From positions 868,001 through 932,000 of the forward strand of contig JAIVFH010000001.1 in the NCBI GenBank assembly GCA_025765595.1: a stretch of 64,000 bases of DNA, in the 5' to 3' direction. The stretch comes from Obelidium mucronatum. Lineage: Eukaryota; Chytridiomycota; Chytridiomycetes; Chytridiales; Chytriomycetaceae. The notes below the pieces were generated by a model. The model did not search any database and was not told where the DNA came from. It saw nothing but the letters and a program-made list of their open reading frames with translations. The position numbers and the translations under genes are program-made. Below, in pieces: positions 54,840 through 64,000 of the stretch (positions are counted from its first letter, which is position 1; each line of letters begins with the position of its first letter).

Positions 54840-57800
54840 TTATCGACCGTAATAACCACCATTTGAGGCGCCTTGCGGCCTATATTGCTGCTGTTGCTGC
54901 GCCAAATGGGGAGGAAATGGCTGCTGCTGTTGAGACGGGTATTGCTGTTGAGGTTGCCCATACGCTTGTTGGGGAGGGTATTGAGGGGGCATCTGAGGTC
55001 TCATTCCAGGAGGTCCAGCCCAACCAGCTTGCGCAGGTGGCTGGCCATACATCGGAACAGCAGCAGAAACAGCACCGGGTCTAGACGGCATAGGTGGCAT
55101 TCTTCCACCTCCTCCACTCATCATCGAACTGGGAGCTTGAGGTCTGGGGGGCATAGACATTCCAGGAGGCCCTCTGGAAGACGGATACGAAGGTCCAGAT
55201 GATCTGGGATATCCCCCTTGTTGATGCTGGGATTGTTGTTGCTGTTTTGCAGCACTTTTCGCTGCTTCCATCCGTTGCTGTTCTTGCTTTTTAAAAGCAT
55301 CGAACAAGTGGTCCATACGTTTATAGAAAGCCCCCCGGAACTTGAAGCCGTTTGGAGTGATAGTTATGTACTCTTGACACTCTTTTTTGCCAATGTGTTG
55401 AAAAATAAACCACAGGCATTGGGGTTTTTCTGGGCACGGAATCACAGCATAAGAAGATCGTTTGGTAGATTGGACAGCTCGTTCAACCCATCGCACTAGA
55501 AATGCATTAGTTGAAGCAAAAACAAGTACCAAATGACGTACACGTCTCGTCAACTGTATCATTTCTGTACTTGACATGTCTTCTGGCTTCGCTGAAGTAT
55601 TGAGCCATAGGTTCCACATATGTGGCAACGATTTCTTCCAAGTCGTCATACTTTTTTCCGTCGATAATCAAAGTTTTTCCCAAGGTGAATTCATTGTCCT
55701 TGTTCGTTTCCAAGATATCTGGTAAGAGTAATATTTAAGGGGATTAAATTCATTTTCAACATAGGCGTTGCTCATACCAATGTGTTGAAAAACTCCTTCA
55801 TCAACTTTCCAACTAATGCAGATGTGATCATTTCCTTTCGTCGAAGGGCGAATAATCAAAGACCCATTACGTACAGAAGGTCCTGTTAACTCATCAATCG
55901 CTTCTTGATATGTACAGTTTTTCCAGTACGGGTGGTTGACGGTTCTTGAACGTTTTGGCTTCGGCTTAGGTTTAGGTGCCGCTGAAAAAGAGACATTTTT
56001 CAGCACCCAGAAGAAAACACCAACGTAAATGCAACTTACGGGGCTTCCTTTGCTTATCCTCTTCTTCTCGATCCAAACTGAAATACTTTGGATCCCTGAC
56101 CCGATTCGCCAAATCCATCAACCACTTGCCACTATCAACAATATCCTCCCTTGCATCCAACTCCACACGAAACTCTCGGATATCAACTTTAATCACAACA
56201 GCTTGGAACGCATCGCCTTCCTTCAAGGTTCTCTGTGAAGGACACATAATGGCCTGAAGATTCGCATCCACACCACTTGCAGACAACTTACACTTCATGA
56301 ATCTGTCAAAGTTTTTGACGACTTGGCAACTCACAACCATGCCCAACAATCCTTCTTCCACTTCACCAGTCAACATTGTGAAAATTTCATTCCAGCCAGC
56401 GCTGTTGAATTTGACTCGGCGGTCCTTGTACGGATCAATTATTTCATCCTTAATGTCGCGCAGCGTGATTCTTTTTAGATCTTGACTCGTTCTGTAGAGT
56501 TCATCTGCAAAGTCATCCAACATGAGGTTGTTGAGACGTTCAGGATGGTCATCCATCAGTTCAGCAACGTGCGAAGACGGATCGTCCGCTTCCACAACGT
56601 CATCGATATCAAGGGCACCAGCTGCCATTTTACGGGCAATGTCATAATCTTCTGGATGAATTCTTGTGTTGTCCAAGACATCAAGGGGCGCATTCGTCCG
56701 CTTAAAATGCTTCTTGTGGATTTTGATAAATGATGCGGCATTCATAAAGATGGCACGGCCGAGCATTCGTTTTTGGATCAAGTCGGGTCGACTTTCAAGT
56801 TTACCACCCTAAAGTACAAACACATTTGTCAAAGAGGCACCACCGATTTTTAATACACTTACGGATTTTCCAATGCGGTTAATAATAAAGCCAGCCTTTC
56901 TCGGACCCAAACCACTGACGAATTGGAGGGTATGGGAACGATGGGGAAAGCTTGCGGCATCGTTTACATCAACACCACTAAGGTAAACAAGAGTTCTGAG
57001 CACAAGAATAACATCAAACGCTCAGAAAAACCAAGAACTCACTTCATATTCACGACGTTGACAAAAGCTCGCTCAATCGCGGACTTCAACTTATCATCAG
57101 GAAGCTGTATGTAATATAAGTATTCATAAGAAAACTCAAATGAGTGAAAGCAAAACTTAAAAAACCAACCAAATGCTGAAGAGGATGAGCCCGCAACAAT
57201 TTGATTTCCTCATCAGCGTTAAACAAAGTCGCAAACTCCAAAGTAGTATCCTGAACTCTTCTCCCCAAACTCACGCAATACCTTGCGAGTGGCGGGAAAT
57301 CAGGGAACTCTTTTGCAAAGCGTTTCGATGTCATTAAAATTCGAGCAACATCATCCTCAACAACGACGAGTTCTGGGACAACGAATTCCCCTCGACGGTA
57401 CCGTCTTCGGTCACGTTCCGAAGATTCAGTATCATCATTGATTCGTTTGAGGGATTCCACAAGTTCTGGAATCAATCGCTGTTTTGTACTGATGCTAGTT
57501 CCTCCAACAACCAATACTTCAATTTGAAGTTCCCGCATCTTGCTCAGAATCAAATCGTGATCCTTCACCTTCAAATCTCTATTGTGCATATGAGATAACT
57601 TGGTGGTTGAAGAAACACGACCCGATTCATCCAAACAAATAGCGAAAACGGCGCTTTGTGGGTCTCCATCACCCCATGAGATAGCCATGACACGAGCATG
57701 CGTGCGGTTTTCATGGTCATCATAATAGTCATCGTCGCGGCTTCTGTTGTGGCGGTAGGGCTGCACGTCGATTTTCTGTGTGTGATGTTTTGCATTGAAG

Positions 57801-60800
57801 TCAACCCAAAATACTACCAAATCCACACAAAGATAAAACCTTTTCAAAAGCAGTACGACATTCTTCAGCCAATAAATCCGTCGCTTTCGAAGCCAACATT
57901 TCCTTGAACGATTTTACAACTGCAGGGAAGATGAGTTCCTTTGTAGCCTTTTCACCACACCGTCTTCGTTCATCATTCCAACGCTCTGATATTTCACTCG
58001 TGTAGTCGTTCGTAATGTGCTTGACCACATCTTCCAAAAGCTTGGCTTCTTCGTCGACAAACACGCGAACAGTAACAAGTCCTTCAATTTCAGCCTTGTG
58101 AATCAGAAGATATTCAGTTCCCTCAAATTTATAAACCGGTTTCTCTTTCAGATATTTGAATTTCTGTTTAAAGGCAAGTCAGAAAAGTGAAAGGTCGGGC
58201 GACGCTTTCAAAACAATACACAGGCTCACATAATATGGATGTACAGGGGTAATTTCAACTTTCCCGCGTTCTGTGGGTGTGACAGTGATGACAGCATCCG
58301 TTTCGTAGACCTTTCTCAGGAAACGACGATAGGTGGGGTCAACAGAAATCTGCTGTGCAAGCATCATTCGTCCAGCTTTACAAATAGATGGATGAGTCAA
58401 CATCATCTTTTTGAATTTTAACTAAGTGGTATACCTTCAATGACTCTTTGCTCCGTACTGAAGGGACTCTTTTCAACAATGAACTTGGTCGCAGCATCCA
58501 ATGGATCTTCCGGTAGATCATCGGGGACATGCAAGTTTACCATTTTCTTCATGCTCTCACTAAACAGCTTCACGTCCACATTGTACAACTAAAAAATCAT
58601 GATAATGAAATTGAAAACATCATCAGTATAAAGATGGAACCGAAAAAAAAACTTGAACCCTTCATACCGAAACAAACGCTTGGATTCCCAACCGCTTCGC
58701 ATCTTCATAATCAGTACGGCGAATCGCTCGCTTCAGTTCCTTTCTCTTTCCCTTCGCCTCTTCAACTTTTTTAATTTCCTCCGAGTAGTACAATTGCAAA
58801 TACAGAGTAACATCCGCGATATCTTCCAGGGATGCAGCCGTTCTCAGCATTTCATCTACATAGCGATCTCCCAACAACACTTCAATCGACCGATTCCCAG
58901 CCAATTCAGGGCTCGTGCGAAGATCCGTGATGAGTGTCCTGACTGACCGACGTTTGGCTTCAACAGCTTGGAATTGAGTGTCCAAGTCGTAGATCTTCCA
59001 TAACTCGGATCGGTTCAAATGACCCAAGTGGTTTCCTGTTGGTCCTTCAAGTGTAAGATAGTCTTTGCGGTGGCCAAATAAGAACGGAACTTCAAAGTGC
59101 TCTTCATGGAAGAATTTGAGAGTTCGTGATATAACTGTTTGACGAGACGTTTCGGTGGCTAGATCAATGGGTGATCCTTCGGGGGTGGATGCCAAAAGAA
59201 CTGTTTCAATGTGCTCGACTTCACGGTTAAATTCGTCATCCGTAAGAGGTGGGTATTCAGTCCGAAGCTATAAAATAAACGTCGATTAATTATTGCACTA
59301 GACTGACCGCCAGGAAACACATACTTGAAACCGCTCAGGTACGTCTTTAAGACGAATGACTTCATCTTCTTCAGTTAAAAGTCTTTCAGCGATTTCACTG
59401 GGTTCGTAAATCTGTGGTGGAAATTTAGAACCCTCCAGATCCGAAACTGAAAAACGATAATATATTTTGATTGTTTACTACTTACATCTGTCAGCTTAAC
59501 CGTTTTCTTGATGGGTTCCGCCTCATCCTCCTCTTCTTGCCGATAGGATTCCCGTGGCTTGGAACCATCACTCGGGAAAAGGGCGTACTCGTAATCCATA
59601 CCATCTCCAAAAAGATCTTGTATATCCATCCAGACACTGCACAATGAACTGTTACGAATGATGGCAAAAACACGATTGAAGAAAAATACTCAACTCATCG
59701 GAAATACCATACTGCTGCCCCAAGTTCCTCACTTTAGAACGATCGGCTTTACGCTGCTCTTTGGCTTTTGCAATACGCGCACGTCGGTCAAAGTCCGTTT
59801 CATCGTTAACGTCGCCGTCTTCATTATCATCCACAACAAAGTCGTCCGCTTCATCCGAGTCCTCATCAGAATACAGCTCGCTTTTTCTCTTTGGCTTTAC
59901 AGGAGCAGCAACTCGCGCGTCTTCATCATCATCCATATCAAAGATATTTGACAGATCCCGTCTTTCAGCCTGGTCTTCCTTCTGTCCACCCTTACGCACC
60001 AGTCTGCCTCCCTTCTTTTTGGACGGACCCCGACCCGTGTTTTCGTCAATCAAAGCCAAATCTTCGTCATCCAAATCCTCCTCTTCTTCCCGCCGCTTGC
60101 GCTTCAACAGTTTCCGCTGCTCTTTCCTTCGCCGTTTTGCATCCAGATCCTCTTCTTCGTCATCATCATCATCGTCACCACCGGCATCCGACACATCGTC
60201 GTCGTCTACAATAAATCCTTTATCCGCTTCCGTCATTTCATCGTCCGAGTCTTCGACGGACGAATCATCTGAATCAGCCTCGATTCGTTTACTCTTTTTC
60301 TTTTCCTTTTCCTTCTTTTTCGGTTTGCTTGATCGTTGGACTTCCTCTTCTTCTTCATCGCCATCGTCATCGTCGTCTTTTTGGTCTTCGATTGCAGCCG
60401 CAATGTCCTTGTCAATGTCGTCGTCTGAGTCTGAGTCGTCCAGGATCCGCTTCGTGGTTGTTTTTTCAATAACCTTTGTTTTGTTTTTTTTTTGGTGTAG
60501 TTGTTCGTTGTTGGTTTGTGTCGAGTTGGGATTGGAAGAAAACGCTTACTTGACTGTCATCGACGCGGCCCCCTTGCTCATTGTCGCTGCCAAAATCAAT
60601 GGATCCGTCTGCGTTAGAGAGAGGGTGAGTAAGATGCGGAAGAACTGGTTTTACGGTGTTGGGAGTTGTATCGTCAAACGAAAACACATCTCCGTCGTTC
60701 TTCACAGAGTACTAAATATCCCGTTCTCTTGATGGATACAGGATAATATTTGAGATATCCAGGTTGATTGGTCTTCGCGGGGTGGTGGGCGAGGCGGAAG

Positions 60801-60821
60801 TGGGTACACACCATCACTCAT
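54840..60821 (-). CDS. SPT6: SPT6 transcription elongation factor / histone chaperone
   Basis: A long multi-exon gene. From the N-terminus: acidic blocks (DDSDSDDDIDKDI, KGFIVDDDDVSDAGG, IFDMDDDEDARV), a helix-rich region (HFEVPFLFGHRKDYL), the YqgF-like fold (RVMAISWGDGDPQSAVFAI), the helix-hairpin-helix zone (FVSGLGPRKAGFI), DLD, S1 (LLGMVVSCQVVKNFDRFMKCKLS) and tandem SH2 domains (GSLIIRPSTKGNDHICISWK; YITITPNGFKFRGAFYKRMDHLFDAF). A Pro/Gln/Gly-rich tail ends in GGYYGR. SPT6 travels with RNA polymerase II and re-forms nucleosomes. The extreme N-terminus is uncertain: an ATG at 60821 (MSDGVYPLPPRPPP) is out of frame with KNDGDVFSFDD by one base, and no ATG opens the latter. Confidence 0.9.
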
Positions 60822-60912
60822 TTTTTGGATCTGGAAATACTCAAAACCCCCATCCAACCTATATCCTTCTTATTCACAAATAAACCTATATCCTTCTTAT
60901 TAACAATTTATG

Positions 60913-62972
60913 TTATTGAGCCAGTTTTAAGCACGCGCCATCTAAATCATCGCCGGCATGGGCTGCAACGACTCCACCAAGTAATCTTCTCTTTCGCTCC
61001 AAACTATTGTCCGTCAAGTCATACAATGTGGCAAGATTGAAAAGCAAACTCGCACTTCCACCACACAACTGCGGCATTTCGAGGACGAGGCTCTCAAGGT
61101 GACTGAGAGCCTGGCCAACATTTCCAGAATACAAGTAGCAAACCGAGATGTTGTTGACAATCACAGGAATGCTTATTATGGACTTTTGCTGGGTGGGGAT
61201 TGAGTTACTTTGCGAGTATTCCAAGAGTTCAGTTAGATGGATAGCCGCTTGGTTCCAATCGCCAGCGGAGGAAATGGCATAAAGTGCTCTGTTGATGAGA
61301 ACAACATCGCGACGGGCAAAATCTGTGGACGGCAGCTGACTCGTAAGTGTTGTGGATGGATTTTGGCAGAGCTCAAGTTCAATAACATTAATCCACTTTG
61401 CAGCTTCAACAACGTTACCGAGCTGTAGTTCAATCCTGACAAGGGCGCTACAGACATCAACATCTTTCTTTCCCGACCCATGGCTGCTACTGCTGCTCGC
61501 AATTACGCCCTTCAAAATGTTGGAAGCAGTTCTGAAATCGCCCAATTCCACCATGAGGTCGACAATCAGAAGCTTTAGAGTTTGGCTTCTTGCCTTCCAC
61601 AAGTCCAAATCAACCCCTTGTCGGATATACACGTTGGATTCAGTTAAAAGCTCAAACACTCTGTCCAACGAATCCTTCACGAGGCCCCTCAAGCTGGGCT
61701 CTCTCGCCCAGATCACACGAATATCCCACCCAACCAAATTCCCATACCTCGGATTCTCCACACCTTTAAACAGTCCCACACCTCCATTCTCAAGCTCTTG
61801 ATACAAACACACCTTTTCTTTCCCACCAAGTCCAAAAACTTCCACTTCAGCCGCGAGACATTCTGCCATCCTTGGACCCAACTTCTCCAATGCCACCAAT
61901 CCGCACACCCCACCAAAACAAAATACCATCTACATCAGCGCGCATCCAAGCTCTTTGAAATGACAGTCGCAGCCAAAATCCCAATCGCGCGCCAGCTCTT
62001 TGCTTCAATCAAACCGGCAAGGGCGGCTTTCGGGTCTTTTCCGAATTTGAGCTGCGCATCGTGGAGAGTCATGAGTTTTCGGACGGGGCGGACGCCGCTG
62101 TTGAAGGGAAATGCTTTTTGGAGTGTGTCGTTGACAGAGTCTAAGGTTCGATGGAATGTCAGTGGAAATGAATGGGAAGGATCCATTTCTTTGTGGGGAG
62201 GTTGGAAGGGATGGCTACCGTTCCAGGCAGCGGGCGGGGCTGCCGTGGAAGAGGATGTGGAAAAGAAGGAGGAGGAAGATGCAATTGGGAATTAGGGCGG
62301 GTGGCTGTTTGAGTGGTGTTGCCTTTGGCGTTGGAGAACGCGCCAAAAGCGGGGTCAGAGGGACGTTTGACACTGAGATTGAGTGACCAGATGCTGGAGT
62401 TGAGGAAAGCGAGTCCTGAGGATCCGCGGAACTGGTTGAAATCAGCGAATGCCGGAGTTGCAACTGGGCCTGCGGGTACGCTGGCGCTTGTTTGATTCAG
62501 CTGCTTGTTTGATATCGGGGACTCCTTTTCCGCACGTGTTTTTGATGTTGCTCGTGAATGGGATGGCGACTTTGACGGAAACGAGATTGGGCTCTTTCGT
62601 CCAGCGATTTCCATCGCGGATGTAAACTGCGGGGTGCCGGACACGTTGAGCACGTTGAGGGTTGGGTTTGAGGCAGTCAGGTCGATGTTTGTGTGTTGCT
62701 GGTTGTGGCTCAAGTTGTGGTTCAGCGCGAGCGCCAACGGCGGCGGGCGGGGCGGCGGCGGCAGCGCTGCGGGATTCGTTGCTTAGAAAACACGACTGAA
62801 CGCGAAGAAGCGAAACGAAAACAAAACGCAACTCGCCCAGAATGTCGCTTGCCGACAGCGCGTGGCCCAGCGGCGCGGGCAGCTCGGCGCGGCCGCCAGC
62901 GTCGTCCGCCGCGCCGCCCGTCGGCGCCATGCCGCCGGCGGACACGGAAAACCGGTGCGCGTCGAAGGACAT
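60913..62972 (-). CDS. TRAPPC12-like tetratricopeptide protein
   Basis: The gene starts MSFDAHRFSVSAGG in a very GC-rich first exon; an intron (about 62830 to 62783) follows LSASDILGEL. A long Ser/Pro/Ala linker leads into GLIEAKSWRAIGIL, ECLAAEVEVFG and then helical TPR-like units (DLMVELGDFRTASNIL, ALVRIELQLGNVVEAAKW, NNISVCYLYSGNVGQALSHLESLV, LFNLATLYDLTDN) to the stop at 60913, matching the C-terminal half of TRAPPC12. TRAPPC12 belongs to the TRAPP III tethering complex acting in ER-Golgi traffic and autophagy. Frame changes near 62240 (linker) and 61930 are not fully explained by introns. Confidence 0.72.
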
Positions 62973-63891
62973 TCGCTTGTTTTTTGTTTCTTTTTTATTT
63001 TGTAGTTGACTGATTCTGACTTCGAAGAGGCCAAGTGCATTTTGGACTTGGTCGCATCATCCATAAAAGCCATCATGATTGACATTAGAGCCCACATCAC
63101 CCAAGTTGGGTCGAAATCAATGGAGCATCCAAGTTTTTCAGGATAGTGGGTTCTATGGTGAATGCGTTCAATACACCATTTAAGTTGGACAAGCAAAAGA
63201 ACACAAACATACTGTATGATGGATACCAATTTAATGGTATCAGGGATCGGTAATGTGTTGAACATTGTCAGCCCTTTTGTGTTTGCCGTTACAGTTACTT
63301 GAAATATGCCCTCAGGAGACAGTTTCGATGAGTTCTCAAGATTCCAAACGAAAAACCTGATCAACCGGTTGGTATCAGATGACTTGAGTTTCGCCGTCGT
63401 TAAATGCAGGATCGGGCGACCGATTCTATCATATCCAGACCAAAAGGCCTTTCCACTCTTGCTTTCTTCTTCGATTTCTACGGGCGAAATTTCGGTGGGT
63501 CTATATTCGCGTCTCCTGTAAGGGGTTGGTAAGATGATGCTTTTTTAGAAAGAGCCTTGGCATAATTATGTAAATTTGAGTTCTGCCATCACCATTGCAA
63601 TGTCTTCATCAACGCCGCTTCGGCTTTATCAACATCGAATCTGTTGGCTTTAAGGAAGCGCCAGCAGCATTCTTTCGCAGTTGCCCAGGCCTCTTCATCA
63701 CGTAATGGGATCCCATCAAGTTCATCATCTCCCCTTGCAAACATGTCCCTGATCCGACGTTGAAGTTCCTTCACGCCTTCACTCTGCGCCTCAGTGAGGT
63801 TATCAAGGATCCGGTGCTTTGGATCAACGCTTGCAGGCGGCGTCAGCAAGGCAGGCAGAGATGTGTCAGTGTTTGCAACAGTCAACACCAT
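62973..63891 (-). CDS. CRAL-TRIO (Sec14-like) lipid-transfer protein, C-terminus unresolved
   Basis: Exons 63891-63593, 63515-63213 and 63152 onward. The N-terminal CRAL-TRIO helical domain has CCWRFLKANRFDVDKAEAAL and LQWRREYRP. The lipid-binding domain has GRPILHLTTAKLK, FVWNLE, TMFNTLP and HYPEKLGCSIDFDPTWVMWALMSIMMAFMDDATKSKM. Such proteins carry phosphatidylinositol or other lipids between membranes. The reading stays open past SESVN with no stop until 62783, inside the start of TRAPPC12 on the same strand, and the last third of the domain is missing. A 3' intron or a deletion must be assumed, so the end given is only the limit before the next gene. Confidence 0.75.
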
Positions 63892-64000
63892 TTTCGAATG
63901 TTAAAATCAAGCCGACACTTATCTTGTCGCGCAGTTCAACTAAACTCAACAAAGCAAACTCTGTCATATCATCTAACGAACGAAGGAATCCTATTATCCT
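63892..64000. other. 5' flank of the CRAL-TRIO gene
   Basis: The last 109 bases hold presumed promoter sequence. No feature recognised. Confidence 0.4.

Noticed and set aside
59761..60732. 323-codon plus-strand frame rich in Ser
   Set aside because: Exact antisense of the acidic Asp/Glu-rich N-terminus of SPT6.
1..64000. CRISPR arrays, rRNA and tRNA genes
   Set aside because: No regularly spaced repeats and no rRNA or cloverleaf-like sequence recognised; the organism is eukaryotic.

Overview
The window is eukaryotic nuclear DNA, almost certainly from a fungus and most likely a zoosporic, chitin-degrading one (chytrid-like). It has short GT-AG introns (40 to about 116 nt, several with CTAAC-like branch sites), a UPF1, SPT6, TRAPPC12, UBFD1 and probable Rrn6/TAF1C set, and many secreted chitin-active enzymes. 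The chytrid assignment is inference from gene content. No rRNA, tRNA or CRISPR array was recognised.

Layout. 1-5,190 is a repeat-rich stretch with decayed Ty1/copia pieces and no intact gene. 5,191-14,633, all on the minus strand, holds a GH18 chitinase, a J-domain/PARP-finger/BRCT protein and a seven-exon UPF1 whose N-terminus carries an unexpected RNase H-like segment. 14,715-23,383 has a sucrose/SLC45-type transporter (plus strand, frame broken), two tandem UNC-93-like transporters, a membrane-anchored WW protein, a DJ-1/PfpI protein and an F-box/ankyrin protein. 23,486-31,505 has a probable Rrn6/TAF1C-like factor, a poorly resolved locus and a badly frame-broken dihydroxyacetone kinase. 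31,605-38,502 has a reeler-domain secreted protein, a coiled-coil protein, a polysaccharide deacetylase, UBFD1 and two tandem LPMO-like proteins. 38,790-47,598 has a head-to-head pair of Cache-domain membrane sensors (one a Cache-HAMP-TPR-VWA fusion) and an ABCB-type transporter. 47,678-54,791 has two divergent orphan genes and three more deacetylase genes, one internally deleted. 54,840-63,891, all on the minus strand, holds SPT6, TRAPPC12 and a CRAL-TRIO protein.

How they fit: chitinase, LPMOs and deacetylases would act on chitin outside the cell or in the wall. The Cache sensors and transporters could serve sensing and uptake, but that link is inferred from proximity only. UPF1, SPT6 and Rrn6/TAF1C are housekeeping. 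Many gene models here splice to perfect reading frames, while at least six loci contain single-base frame breaks, so either local decay or residual assembly indels should be considered.

Best candidates for something new: the RNase H-like domain fused into UPF1, the Cache-HAMP-TPR-VWA receptor facing a second Cache sensor, and the J/zf-PARP/BRCT protein.
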